64,000 nt of DNA from Agromyces allii (GCF_009749385.1 NZ_WBIN01000001.1:434001-498000); one strand, 5' to 3'; shown: positions 25,648 to 35,652, counted from the first letter of the stretch. Notes: generated by a model from the letters alone, not told the origin. Numbers and translations are program-made.

Positions 25648-26688
25648 ATGAACGGCGACGGCACGAGGTTCTGGATCGGGGCATCGACGGTCGGCGCTCT
25701 CGGGTCGCCCGCACGCGGCATCCGCTCGCTGGATGTCTCGGCCGACGGCGTCACGACGCTGGGCGAGCCGGTCGCGGTCGGCGAGAACCCGATGTACCTC
25801 GCCGTCTCCCCCGCCGGGGTGCTCGGCATCGTGCACGAGCTCACCGAAGGGCGCGTCTCGACGTGGTCCCTCGAGGGCGACACCGTGCAGCCGTTCGGCG
25901 GCAGCGGCGCAACCGGGGCGGCCGACCCATGTCACATCGCGTTCGATCCGCGCGGTGAGTGGGCGTTCGCCGCCAACTACTCCGGCGGGCGGGTCACGGC
26001 GCATCGGGTGGATCCGGATGCCGCGGCCGACGCCTCGATCTCCTTCGCGTTCAGCGGCTCGGGCCCCGACGCCTCACGGCAGGAGTCCTCGCACCCGCAT
26101 CAGGTCGTGCTCGACGAGACCCGATCGCGTCTCCTCGTGCCCGACCTCGGATCGGATCGCATCCGCGTCATCGGCCTCGACGCCGCGTCAGGCGCGATCG
26201 CCCGTGCCGACGGCGATGCCGACGACATCGCGGTGCACGCCGGTGCCGGCCCGCGGCACCTGGTGGTGGTCGGCGATCTCGCGATCGTCGCGAACGAGCT
26301 CGACCGCACGGCGAGCGTCCTCGACCTCGTCGAAGGGCGCGAAGTGGCGTGGTTCCCCGTCGACGACCGGGTGACGGCGCGCGGCCTCGGACTCTCGGCG
26401 ATCCGGGCGACTCGGGCGGGCACGATCGTCATCGGCGACCGCGATGCCGACGCGTTGGTCGCGCTGCGGCTCGACGCCGACGCCCGCACGCTCGAGCGCG
26501 CGGGTTCGGTCGCCACGGGCGGGCACCACCCGCGAGACCTGCACCTCACGCACGACGAGCGGTTCGCCCTGGTCGCCGATCAGGCGTCGGACTCGATCGC
26601 CGTCGTCGCGCTCGAGGCCGGGGTTCCGACGCGGGTCGTCGCGACGGTCGCCACCCCCGCGCCCGGATGCCTGGCGCGCCTGCCCTGA
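25648..26688 (+). CDS. lactonase family beta-propeller (6-phosphogluconolactonase YbhE-like)
   Basis: A 346-residue seven-bladed propeller protein. Family signatures include NPMYLAVSP (near 49), DPCHIAFDPRGEWAFAANYSGG (about 93-114), SSHPHQVVLDE (near 148), GAGPRHLVV (near 200) and HHPRDLHLTHDERFALVADQ (about 292-311), each marking a blade. PF10282 members hydrolyse 6-phosphogluconolactone or related lactones. No signal peptide, so cytoplasmic. GAGCGGAGA precedes the ATG. Confidence 0.8.
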   Translation: MNGDGTRFWIGASTVGALGSPARGIRSLDVSADGVTTLGEPVAVGENPMYLAVSPAGVLGIVHELTEGRVSTWSLEGDTVQPFGGSGATGAADPCHIAFDPRGEWAFAANYSGGRVTAHRVDPDAAADASISFAFSGSGPDASRQESSHPHQVVLDETRSRLLVPDLGSDRIRVIGLDAASGAIARADGDADDIAVHAGAGPRHLVVVGDLAIVANELDRTASVLDLVEGREVAWFPVDDRVTARGLGLSAIRATRAGTIVIGDRDADALVALRLDADARTLERAGSVATGGHHPRDLHLTHDERFALVADQASDSIAVVALEAGVPTRVVATVATPAPGCLARLP

Positions 26689-26697
26689 CGCGAGCGG

Positions 26698-26796
26698 TCA
26701 GTTGTAGCCGAGCACCACGATCGCGGACGTCGTAGGCGAGAGCTCGTCGACGAATGCGCTCTCTTCGAGTCGCGTGTCGTCCGAGGGTTGCGTCAT
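26698..26796 (-). CDS. candidate 32-residue peptide gene
   Basis: A short frame (MTQPSDDTRLEES... ending AIVVLGYN) follows a plausible ribosome site (AGGTGA) and a TAGCGT -10-like box about 40 nt upstream. The layout is an acidic, hydrophilic first half and a short hydrophobic, aromatic-ended tail, the general look of a leader-core peptide or small regulatory peptide. No maturation enzyme, transporter or immunity gene is next to it, so no product class can be assigned. It is convergent with the lactonase gene. Confidence 0.35.
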   Translation of the reverse strand: MTQPSDDTRLEESAFVDELSPTTSAIVVLGYN

Positions 26797-26848
26797 CGCG
26801 GTCACCTGTCTCTGCGTGGGATGGTTCACCACGCTACGGGAGGACGCA

Positions 26849-26866
26849 GCGGACTTCACTGTCCGC
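26849..26866 (-). promoter_or_regulatory. inverted repeat upstream of the 32-residue frame
   Basis: GCGGAC-AGTGAA-GTCCGC is a 6-bp inverted repeat with a 6-nt spacer, lying just upstream of the TAGCGT box of the small minus-strand frame. It could be an operator. Confidence 0.3.
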
Positions 26867-26940
26867 GTCGTCCAACTTTGCATGCACTGTTCGCCAGATT
26901 GTCACAGTCGGGCGAACTCCAGCGCACGCACCCGGGCGAC

Positions 26941-27888
26941 TCAGCCGGGCGGGTACAGGTACAGCGCGTCGGCCTTGGCGATGGTGCGCCGGTGGTACGA
27001 GTGGTCGGAGTTCTGGTTGTACTCCTCGATGTTCACCGTGCCGTCGCCGTTGATCGATTGCACATAGGCGACGTGGTTGTACGGGAACCAGGCGACGGCG
27101 CCGACCACGGGCTCGCTGCTCGTGGGCCAGCCGTGCGCGACCCACTCGTCGGCCCACACGTAGGCGCTGCCCGAGGCGAGGTTCGACCAGTCGTACTTGA
27201 AGGGGGCGCTCGTGGATCCCGCATCGCGGTTCAGGCGCCAGGCGACGAAGTCGACGCATTCGCGGTAGTAGTACCGCAGCGGCGAGAGCCCTCCGCCGTA
27301 GTCGTCGGGGATCTGGTCCCACCAGGGGTAGTCGTCGCCCTCGGCCTTGACCGTGTAGATCGCGTAGCTGCCCGAACCGCGCGAGGCGAGTTCTGCGGCC
27401 CAGGCGGCCTGTGCCGCCTCCTCTTCGGAGAGTGCGGCCTCGTCGATCTCGGCCTTCGTGGTGACGGCGTAGGCGTCGGACGAGATGGGCGCACCGCTCG
27501 CGACCGCGGGAACGTCGAGGTCCTGCGCCTCGGCGACCGCGAAGCTGAACGCGCCGGAGGGTTGGAAGAGGTCGCCGCCCGGCATGAACGCGTAGGCGGG
27601 CATCGCGACGGTGCCGAAGATGGCCGGCACGACGAGCAGGGTCGCGAACACGCGTGCCGGGCCGGTGCGGCGCACGTTCACGGGCTTGCGGAACGCGGTG
27701 GCGGCAGCGGGGCCGCCTGCGGGATTCGTCGCGACGGGGGCGGATGCCGCGGCCGAGCGTCGAGCGCGACGCTCGTTCACGGCGGCTCCCCCGCCCGAAC
27801 GCCCGGTGGAGGCGGATCGGCGCGGGCGGGCCGACTCGGCCGCGCGCCGCTGCGAGCGCGACGGCTGCTCGGCGTGGTCTTCGTGCAA
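26941..27888 (-). CDS. secreted CHAP-domain peptidoglycan hydrolase
   Basis: A 315-residue protein with a long charged N-terminus, an internal signal-anchor helix (about 79-99, ending MPAYA), a linker and a C-terminal CHAP domain. Catalytic Cys is C211 in RECVDFVAWR and the His is H272 in NHVAYV. CHAP enzymes are amidases or endopeptidases of cell-wall peptides, used in division or remodelling. A TTG start at 27888 is preferred because GGAGG lies 7 nt upstream; an in-frame GTG at 27906 overlaps that ribosome site. A TAAGGT -10 lies about 95 nt upstream. Confidence 0.8.
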   Translation of the reverse strand: MHEDHAEQPSRSQRRAAESARPRRSASTGRSGGGAAVNERRARRSAAASAPVATNPAGGPAAATAFRKPVNVRRTGPARVFATLLVVPAIFGTVAMPAYAFMPGGDLFQPSGAFSFAVAEAQDLDVPAVASGAPISSDAYAVTTKAEIDEAALSEEEAAQAAWAAELASRGSGSYAIYTVKAEGDDYPWWDQIPDDYGGGLSPLRYYYRECVDFVAWRLNRDAGSTSAPFKYDWSNLASGSAYVWADEWVAHGWPTSSEPVVGAVAWFPYNHVAYVQSINGDGTVNIEEYNQNSDHSYHRRTIAKADALYLYPPG

Positions 27889-28040
27889 AGTCGATCCTCC
27901 GGACACCGCCCGGCCTGATGGCTCGGGTCGTGTTGACGTGCGTCGTCACGCGGTCGGGTGCTCCGGCGACTCGTTCCACCTTAGGGGAAAGGGTCGCTCG
28001 AAGTCATCTCGCGATCGCCGCGGTGATGCTCCCGATCAGT

Positions 28041-28538
28041 TCAGGCCGCGGTGGAGAGGTACTCGTCCCACTGCGGGAGCGTGCGCTCGAACCCGCGCAC
28101 GACCCAGCTGCGCCCGTGCGGCATGCGCGGCGTGAAGCGGAGCTCCCAGCCCATCTCGGCGGGCGTGTGGTCGCTCTTGATGTTGTTGCAGCGCAGGCAG
28201 CACGCGACGAGGTTCTCCCAGGTGTCGCGTCCGCCGCGGGAACGGGGCAGCACATGGTCGATGGTCGCGGCCGATCGACCGCAGTACGCGCAGCGGTGCT
28301 CGTCGCGGCGCAGCACGCCTCGCCGACTCACGGGAACGGCGTGCACGCGTGGCGTGCGCACGTATCTCGTGAGGATGATCACGCTCGGTCTCTGCCACGA
28401 ACCGCTCGCGGCGCACACGGGGTTGCCCTCGTCGTGCTGGATCACGGTGGCCTTCTGGTTCATGACCAGCAGCAGGGCTCTCTTGAACGAGATGACGGCG
28501 AGGGGCTCATAGCCGGCGTTGAGCACGAGTGTGCGCAT
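28041..28538 (-). CDS. HNH endonuclease family protein
   Basis: A 165-residue protein with an N-terminal helical part (MRTLVLNAGYEPLAV, the typical start of actinobacterial HNH proteins) and a C-terminal HNH module: CAYCG, DHVLPRSRGG, WENLVACCLRCN and NIKSDHTP, combining the H-N-H residues with four zinc Cys. These are conserved, non-mobile housekeeping proteins of actinobacteria whose role is uncertain. GAAAGG precedes the ATG. Confidence 0.9.
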   Translation of the reverse strand: MRTLVLNAGYEPLAVISFKRALLLVMNQKATVIQHDEGNPVCAASGSWQRPSVIILTRYVRTPRVHAVPVSRRGVLRRDEHRCAYCGRSAATIDHVLPRSRGGRDTWENLVACCLRCNNIKSDHTPAEMGWELRFTPRMPHGRSWVVRGFERTLPQWDEYLSTAA

Positions 28539-28672
28539 GGAGTGCCTTTCGATCGGGGCTGGATGGCTTCCAGCCGCGTGAACGGGTCGACGCTCCGACG
28601 GCGCTGCGGCCGCTCGATGGCACGGGTGGGGCGGATGCCGGTGGCCGCCGAGAAGCGCCCCGAAAACGCAGA

Positions 28673-28831
28673 ACGGGCACCGTCATGAAGACAGTGCCCG
28701 TCGAAACGTCGGCTCGTGCGGTACTCGGCTGACTACTGCGCCGTTGGTGGAATTGCGCGCGCGCATCCGCGGAATGGATGCTGCACGTGCGAACCATCGG
28801 CGTTCCCCTCGCCCGGATCTCGGATCGTCAG
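28673..28831 (-). ncRNA. candidate small transcript or attenuated leader
   Basis: Bounded by a TAGCCT -10 (28838-28843, minus strand) and a hairpin made of ACGGGCAC and its complement plus an inner GTC/GAC, with TTCTGCGTTTT downstream. The length would be about 160 nt. It lies directly upstream of the HNH gene, so it could be an attenuator leader of that gene or a separate small RNA. No known RNA family is recognised. Confidence 0.3.
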
Positions 28832-28848
28832 AGCTTCAGGCTACGGCA

Positions 28849-28884
28849 TGAACGCCGCGGAGGGGCATCCCTCCGCGGCGTTCA
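28849..28884 (-). terminator. terminator of the NlpC/P60 gene
   Basis: A perfect 16-bp stem with a 4-nt loop (GCAT) lies 28 nt past the NlpC stop codon. Confidence 0.8.
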
Positions 28885-28911
28885 CAGGCCGTGTCACACG
28901 ATGTTCACCGA

Positions 28912-29781
28912 TCAGATGCCGATGCGGACGATCGTGTAGTCGCTCGTCCAGATCGGCTGCACGCGCACCGAGGCGCCCTCGTAGGGTGCGTGCAGGATCA
29001 TGCCGTTGCCGGCGTAGAAGCCGTCGTGGCCGTCCATGATCACGAGGTCGCCGGGCTGCGCGTCGGCCTCGGAGATGACGGTTCCCATGGCGCCCTGCCC
29101 TGCGGAGGAATGGGGCATGCCGACGCCGAACTGCGCGTAGACGTACATGACGAAGCCCGAGCAGTCGAAGCCGGCGGGCGTGGCGCCGCCGTAGACGTAG
29201 GGCGTGCCGATGTACTGCGTCGCGACGTTGTAGACGCTGGCGAGGTCGAAGCTCGGGTACGGCGGGTTCGCGAGGAAGTCACCGACCGACGGGCCCTCGT
29301 ACGACGCGGCGTAGGAGGTCATCGCGGTCTCGGCGGCGACGCGCGCCGCTTCGGCCGCGGCCGCGGCCTCTGCCGCCTGGCGCTCCGCCTCGGCGGCCGC
29401 GTCGATCTCGACCTTCGTGACGGCGGCGAAGCCGTCTTTCGTGACGGGCGCCGCGATGACGTCTTCGGCGACGTCGACGGACTGGGCCTGCGCCTTCGTC
29501 ATCCGGGTCTCGGCGCTCGTCGCGAACTGCGGCCCGGTGCTGCCGGGCGCGAACGCGTAGGCGGGGATCGCGATGGTGCCGACGATGCCCGCGGCGATCG
29601 TCATGACGGCGACGTTCGCGACTCCGCCGCGGCGGAGCCTGCGGGTCGATGGGAGCGGTCGCGCGGCGACGGCCGGTGCGACGGTGGTCTTGGGTTCGGG
29701 GTTGACGCTCGGGACGACGACCTTCGAGGCGGTGCCCCGCTTCGGTGACGTGAAACGGCGGCGTGGGGTGAATCGAGCCAA
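28912..29781 (-). CDS. secreted NlpC/P60 endopeptidase
   Basis: A 289-residue protein with an Arg-rich N-terminus, a signal-anchor helix (about 51-71), an Ala/Glu coiled-coil linker (about 110-165) and a C-terminal NlpC/P60 domain. The catalytic Cys is in FDCSGFVMYVY; the His positions are in DGHDGFYAG and MILHAP. It would cleave D-gamma-glutamyl-meso-DAP-type bonds, as in RipA-like division hydrolases. A TTG start is preferred (GGAGG, 8 nt upstream); GTG 29796 is the alternative. The gene has a leader of about 140 nt. Confidence 0.85.
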   Translation of the reverse strand: MARFTPRRRFTSPKRGTASKVVVPSVNPEPKTTVAPAVAARPLPSTRRLRRGGVANVAVMTIAAGIVGTIAIPAYAFAPGSTGPQFATSAETRMTKAQAQSVDVAEDVIAAPVTKDGFAAVTKVEIDAAAEAERQAAEAAAAAEAARVAAETAMTSYAASYEGPSVGDFLANPPYPSFDLASVYNVATQYIGTPYVYGGATPAGFDCSGFVMYVYAQFGVGMPHSSAGQGAMGTVISEADAQPGDLVIMDGHDGFYAGNGMILHAPYEGASVRVQPIWTSDYTIVRIGI

Positions 29782-29923
29782 ATCGGGTTCCTCCACCGCC
29801 CCACGGAGTCGGGACTCCGTCTCACCTGGTGCGCTCGAGGCGCGTCTTCGTCCTGAACCGGGCGGTGAGTGCCGAGGGGCGATCCCGATCCTGGTCCGAC
29901 GACCGGCTTCGTGCCGTCGAACT
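29782..29923 (-). promoter_or_regulatory. structured 5' leader of the NlpC/P60 gene
   Basis: The leader contains a 7-bp hairpin (ACGGAGT-CCCG-ACTCCGT, 29820-29803) next to the ribosome site, and CACCGCCC (29867-29860) can pair with GGGCGGTG (29801-29794), which touches the GGAGG. This could mask the ribosome site. It does not match the c-di-AMP (ydaO) riboswitch consensus that I know. Confidence 0.35.
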
Positions 29924-29929
29924 CGACCG

Positions 29930-29962
29930 AGAATACGCGAGGGATGCTTGAATGTCACATTC
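29930..29962 (-). promoter_or_regulatory. promoter of the NlpC/P60 gene with palindrome over the -35
   Basis: GTGACA (29958-29953), a 17-nt spacer and TATTCT (29935-29930) make a good promoter. The -35 is embedded in the 13-nt palindrome GAATGTGACATTC (29962-29950), a likely regulator site. Confidence 0.55.
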
Positions 29963-29991
29963 CGATCACGGTTCGCCGCGATCCCTTGTGA

Positions 29992-31890
<1,899 letters not shown>

Positions 31891-31895
31891 CGCCC

Positions 31896-32162
31896 GTGCG
31901 GCTCTGGCTCGCGGAGTCGGAGCGTCGGCCCGATCCGGCGCCCGCCCGAGCCGACGCGCGCAAGGCGGTGCTCGCGGGCACCGCCCTGTGGCTCGTCGCG
32001 CTCGTGGTGTGCCTGCTGCTGCGCGACGTGCTCGCGCAGGCCGGGCTGGCGTGGCTGACCTGGGCGTGCGCCGTCGGCGTGCTCCTGGGCGTCGGCGCCC
32101 TGGCCGTGGTGCAGGCGATCAGGCGCCGGCGCACGGCTCAGAGCGCGGGCGCCTCGCGCTGA
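31896..32162 (+). CDS. DUF2530 small membrane protein
   Basis: An 88-residue protein with two membrane helices (about 24-46 and 53-74) and basic ends, matching the DUF2530 family of actinobacterial membrane proteins (PF10745; AGTALWLVALVVCLLLRD). The GTG start is 5 nt after the serC stop, so it is in the same operon. Its last 25 nt overlap the convergent DUF3027 gene. Function unknown. Confidence 0.75.
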   Translation: MRLWLAESERRPDPAPARADARKAVLAGTALWLVALVVCLLLRDVLAQAGLAWLTWACAVGVLLGVGALAVVQAIRRRRTAQSAGASR

Positions 32163-33013
32163 ACGTCGACGTCGTCGGAATGCTCGTCGTCGGATTCCTC
32201 GTCGTCATCTGACGTCTCGGAATCCCCGGCGGCACTCCCGACCTCGCCCGGCTCATCGTCGCCCGGCTCGTCGAAGCCGTCGAACGCCTCGTCCTCGATG
32301 TGGTCGTCGTCTTCGTACTCGTCGTCGGCGTCGATCTCGAGCTCTTCGGACGCATCGTCGAACTCGACGTCGTCGAGCTCGTCGGCCTCGGGCTCCTCGC
32401 CGGCAGCACGGGCAGCGGCTGCGGCGACCGCCTGCGCTGCGCGGTAGTCGGCGAGCCGCTCGGACCACGGCACCCACGCGGGGGCGAGCAGGGCACGCTC
32501 GCCGGGCATGAGCTGCGTCTCGACGATCGTCGGCTCGTCGTCGTCGACCCGCACGATCGTGACGCTCCAGTGCCAGCCCGGGTACCCGGACATGTCGGAG
32601 GCGAAGTGCAGGGTGAGCACGTGCTCGTCTTCGGCGATGTGGCCGATGACGGATCCGACCGTCTCGGGCGCCGTCGTCTCGAGCAGCGCACGACGGGCGA
32701 GGTCGACCGAGGCGAGCAGCACGGGGTCTGGGTCGTAGACGACCGGCTCGGGCTCGACCTCGGCCTCGACATCCGCCTCGGCTGCGGCATCCGCCGGCTC
32801 GTCGTCGGTTTCGAGGGCATCGTTCGACACGGCCTCGTCGCTCGACGCGGTCTCGTCGCTCGACGCGGTCTCGTCGCTCGACGCGGTCTCGTCGCTCGAC
32901 GCGGTCTCGTCGCTCGACGCGGTCTCGTCGTCGGCGTCGACCTCGTCGACGGGCAGTACGAGATCGGACGCCGACTCCGCGGCATCCGTCTCGGGTTCGG
33001 TGAACTCAGGCAT
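32138..33013 (-). CDS. DUF3027 protein with tandem-repeat acidic N-terminus
   Basis: A 291-residue, very acidic protein. The conserved DUF3027 core (about 90-185) contains VYDPDPVLLASVDLARRAL and MSGYPGWHWSV. Before it, five copies of a six-residue unit (SSDETA) come from an 18-bp tandem repeat; after it there is a long Asp/Glu tail. The gene overlaps the upstream cold-shock gene by 8 nt and is convergent with DUF2530. The acidic regions are probably disordered. Function unknown. Confidence 0.8.
   Translation of the reverse strand: MPEFTEPETDAAESASDLVLPVDEVDADDETASSDETASSDETASSDETASSDETASSDEAVSNDALETDDEPADAAAEADVEAEVEPEPVVYDPDPVLLASVDLARRALLETTAPETVGSVIGHIAEDEHVLTLHFASDMSGYPGWHWSVTIVRVDDDEPTIVETQLMPGERALLAPAWVPWSERLADYRAAQAVAAAAARAAGEEPEADELDDVEFDDASEELEIDADDEYEDDDHIEDEAFDGFDEPGDDEPGEVGSAAGDSETSDDDEESDDEHSDDVDVQREAPAL
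32835..32924. repeat. five perfect 18-bp tandem repeats
   Basis: The unit tcgtcgctcgacgcggtc occurs five times with a partial sixth, in frame within the DUF3027 gene, encoding SSDETA units. Copy number is likely to vary. Confidence 0.9.
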
Positions 33014-33386
33014 CCAGATCGTCTGCCACCTTGCGCAGCACGGTTGCGACCATGCGCGCCTTGGACTTCTCGGGGTAGCGCCCCCGACGCAGGTCTGCGC
33101 CGATGGAGTCGAGGAGCTTGACGACGTCTTCGATGATGATCGCCATGTCGTCGGCGGGCTTGCGGTTGATCTTCGCGAGGCTCACGGGTGCATCGAGCAC
33201 GCGCACCGAGAGCGCCTGCGCGCCGCGCTTGCCCTCTGCGAGACCGAACTCGAGTCGGCTGCCCGCGCGCACGGTCGCACCGGCGGGAAGAGCGGATGCG
33301 TGGAGGAAGACCTCCTGGCCGTCATCGGAGCTGATGAAGCCGAACCCCTTCTCCTCGTCGTAGAACTTGACCTTGCCGGTGGGCAT
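33006..33386 (-). CDS. cold-shock domain protein with C-terminal extension
   Basis: A 126-residue protein. Residues 1-65 are a cold-shock domain (GKVKFYDEEKGFGFISSDDG and EVFLHASAL, the RNP1 and RNP2 motifs), followed by a 60-residue helical extension (MAIIIEDVVKLLDSIGADLRRGRYPEKSKARMV) typical of an actinobacterial long-CSP subfamily. It binds single-stranded RNA or DNA. The in-frame Met 15 codons upstream was rejected; GCGAGG precedes 33386. Co-transcribed with DUF3027. Confidence 0.88.
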   Translation of the reverse strand: MPTGKVKFYDEEKGFGFISSDDGQEVFLHASALPAGATVRAGSRLEFGLAEGKRGAQALSVRVLDAPVSLAKINRKPADDMAIIIEDVVKLLDSIGADLRRGRYPEKSKARMVATVLRKVADDLDA

Positions 33387-33486
33387 CGTGGAAACCTCGC
33401 TCGTGTCGTGGAAGGCGCGCAGGAACGTCACGCGCCGTGTACATCCCAGTCTAGAGTCCCGCCCCTCACGGGGCGGTGCGCTGCCC

Positions 33487-33492
33487 TATCCT
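33487..33492 (+). promoter_or_regulatory. -10 box, leaderless start at 33499
   Basis: TATCCT ends 6 nt before the GTG at 33499. Confidence 0.5.
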
Positions 33493-33498
33493 TGCAGA

Positions 33499-33774
33499 GT
33501 GAGCGAAACCCAGCAGTCCGGCAGCCAGCGCATCGAACGCGTCCTCGCGTACATGTTCACGGGCCTGGTGATGCTCTCGGTCGCCGCGTTCATCGCCGTG
33601 CTCATCGCGACGATGGTCGGCGTCGCCGAGCACGACGGGTTCAGCCACGGCGTCTGGCCGATCGTGATCATGCTTCCCTGGTTCGGCCTCCCGCTCGCGT
33701 TCCTCCTGCTCATCGCCCTGTTCATCGTGCACGCCGTGAACCGCTCGCGCACTGCGCGCGCCCAGACGAACTGA
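33499..33774 (+). CDS. small two-helix membrane protein
   Basis: A 91-residue protein (from GTG) with two membrane helices (about 19-43 and 53-79) and short polar ends. It lies 9 nt before the helicase-associated gene and divergent from the cold-shock gene. Family not recognised. Confidence 0.65.
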   Translation: MSETQQSGSQRIERVLAYMFTGLVMLSVAAFIAVLIATMVGVAEHDGFSHGVWPIVIMLPWFGLPLAFLLLIALFIVHAVNRSRTARAQTN

Positions 33775-33783
33775 TCGGAGACG

Positions 33784-35652
33784 ATGCTCGAACTCGCCGC
33801 GCGACTCCGCACGCTGCCCCGCACCGAACTCGAGGCGGCGCTGGCGACGCGTGAGTTCGATGCCTCCGGCATCCGCGATCTCTTCGACCTCGCCGAGGTG
33901 CTGCTCGCACCCGATTCGCTCGACCACGTCATCTCGCGGCTCGACCGCCCACGCCTCGCCGCGCTCGCGGCCACCGCGACGCTGACCGCCGATCACACCG
34001 GCACCACGGTCGAGGCGGTCGCCGGTGAGCTCGCCCGGCTCGGAGGATCGGCCGAACTCGTGGCAGCGGCGCCGCAGCTCGTCGGCCGCCTCGCCGACTC
34101 CCTGATCCTCGTCGCAGACGGGCAGCGCGTGCACCTGCCGGTCGCGGTCGCCTCGAGGCTCGCGGTCCGCATGGAACGCGACATCCCGGGTGCCGCCGAG
34201 CTGGCCGCTCCCGCCCCGCCCGTGCTCGTCGGCGTCGACGACGTCGACCGCTCCCTGCTCGACCGGCGCGCGGCCGAGGCCGCCTACGCCACGGTCGCCG
34301 CGACCGCCGAGCTCCTCGCCGCCGTCGGCAACCAGCCGGCGCGCGAGCTCGCGAAGGGCGGGCTCACGCTGCCCGACTCCAAGCGGTTGTCCGAAGCCTG
34401 CGGCATCGATCTCGAGGCACTGCCCCGGCTGTTCCACCGTGCCGACGAGGCCGGCCTCGTGCTCAGGGACGGCGCCTACTGGCTCGAGTCCGACATCGGC
34501 GCCGACTGGGCGCAGCTCGGGTCGGCCGATCGCTGGCAGCGGCTCGCCGAGCAGTGGCTCGCCCGCATCCCGCCGTCGTTGCGCGAGCTCGTCGCGCGTC
34601 GAAGCGAATCGATCTCGGCGACCGACCTGCGCGACGACGTGCGTTGGCTCTACCCGGCGGGCGGCAAGTGGCTCGACGACAGCCTCGACCGGCTCGTCGA
34701 CGACGCCGAGGCGCTGGGGCTCGCCGTGGCGGGCGAACCCGTCGAGTCCGGTCGGCTCGTGCTCACGGGCGACGTGCAACGTGCCGCCGCCCTGCTCGCC
34801 GCGCATTTCCCGGCGCAGGTCGCCAAGGTGTACGTGCAGCACGACCTCACCATCGTCTCCCCCGGTCCCCTCGAACCGGCGCTCGACGCCAGGCTGCGCG
34901 GCTTCGCCGACGTCGAGGGGCGCGACCTCGCCTCCACGTACCGCGTGAGCGCGGCATCCGTGAATCGCGGTCTCGCGGCCGGCGAGTCGGCCGAGACGAT
35001 CCTCGAGTTCCTGGGCGAGCTCTCGCTCACCGGCATCCCGCAGCCCGTCGCGTACCTCGTCGGCGAAGCCGCCCGCCGCTTCGGCAGCGTGCGCGTCGCC
35101 TCGGCCGACGAGGCCGACCTGCCGGCCCGCACCGTCGTGCGCTCCGACGACGACCAGCTCATCGGCACCCTCGCCGTCGACCAGACGCTGAACGCCGTCG
35201 GCCTCCGACAGGTCGGGCCGCATCGCCTGCTCTCGCGCTTCGCACCCGATGTCGTGTTCTGGGCCCTCGCCGATGCGCGCTACCCGGTCGCCGCCGAAGA
35301 CCACGAGGGCACCATCGTGCGCCTGCGCCGCCATCACCTCGCGCAGTCGCCGACCCCGCCCCCGGCGGGCGACCCGGTCGCAGCGCTCCTCGACAAGCTG
35401 CTCGCGAAGCACGACGACGATGCGACCGACGAGGTCGCCTGGCTCGCCAGGCAGCTCGAGGCCGCCGCCCGCGCGAAGGAGACGCTCACCGTCACCGTGC
35501 GCATGCCCGGCGGCGCGACGGCCGACTACCTGCTCGCCCCGGCCAGCGTGGCGAACGGGCGCCTGCGTGCGCGCGACCGCAAGGCCGACATCGAGCGCAC
35601 GCTGCCCCTGTCGGCGATCGCGGCGGTCGCCCCCGCTCCGTCCGGCGTCTGA
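33784..35652 (+). CDS. helicase-associated protein, XPB partner
   Basis: A 622-residue protein without helicase motifs. It consists of winged-helix segments and a C-terminal Helicase_C_3-like domain (about 335-460; VYVQHDLTIVSPGPLEP, YRVSAASVNRGLAAG). In actinobacteria this protein is encoded immediately upstream of the XPB helicase, and a shared role in nucleotide excision repair is generally assumed. Here the XPB gene follows after about 200 nt. The tail is Ala-rich. ATG start, no strong ribosome site. Confidence 0.8.
   Translation: MLELAARLRTLPRTELEAALATREFDASGIRDLFDLAEVLLAPDSLDHVISRLDRPRLAALAATATLTADHTGTTVEAVAGELARLGGSAELVAAAPQLVGRLADSLILVADGQRVHLPVAVASRLAVRMERDIPGAAELAAPAPPVLVGVDDVDRSLLDRRAAEAAYATVAATAELLAAVGNQPARELAKGGLTLPDSKRLSEACGIDLEALPRLFHRADEAGLVLRDGAYWLESDIGADWAQLGSADRWQRLAEQWLARIPPSLRELVARRSESISATDLRDDVRWLYPAGGKWLDDSLDRLVDDAEALGLAVAGEPVESGRLVLTGDVQRAAALLAAHFPAQVAKVYVQHDLTIVSPGPLEPALDARLRGFADVEGRDLASTYRVSAASVNRGLAAGESAETILEFLGELSLTGIPQPVAYLVGEAARRFGSVRVASADEADLPARTVVRSDDDQLIGTLAVDQTLNAVGLRQVGPHRLLSRFAPDVVFWALADARYPVAAEDHEGTIVRLRRHHLAQSPTPPPAGDPVAALLDKLLAKHDDDATDEVAWLARQLEAAARAKETLTVTVRMPGGATADYLLAPASVANGRLRARDRKADIERTLPLSAIAAVAPAPSGV

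Larger units (their letters stand above)
28539..28911. other. gene-poor gap with RNA-like elements
   Basis: No convincing protein gene. On the minus strand it holds a strong terminator for the NlpC gene (28849-28884), then a TAGCCT -10 (28838-28843) and a second hairpin (28673-28701) followed by a T-rich stretch. This suggests a short independent transcript or an attenuator ahead of the HNH gene. A 96-codon frame beginning at ATG 28797 after GAGGGG exists but has no protein-like composition. Confidence 0.5.

Noticed and set aside
24705..25883. A 392-codon minus-strand frame spanning the membrane gene and tRNA-Arg
   Set aside because: Beyond about residue 260 it translates the tRNA (VAQWKSSSVLRKGLGVRVPPGAP is the classic read-through of a tRNA) and the antisense of the next gene. 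The real end is in another frame.
28507..28797. 96-codon minus-strand frame after GAGGGG in the 28.5-28.9 kb gap
   Set aside because: It has a decent ribosome site, but the composition is not protein-like and a terminator hairpin lies inside it.
29782..29923. c-di-AMP (ydaO) riboswitch before the NlpC gene
   Set aside because: The gene class fits, but I do not find the conserved ydaO core pairing or its GGGGAACCC and GCCCGAAUCCGUC-like segments; kept only as an unassigned structured leader.
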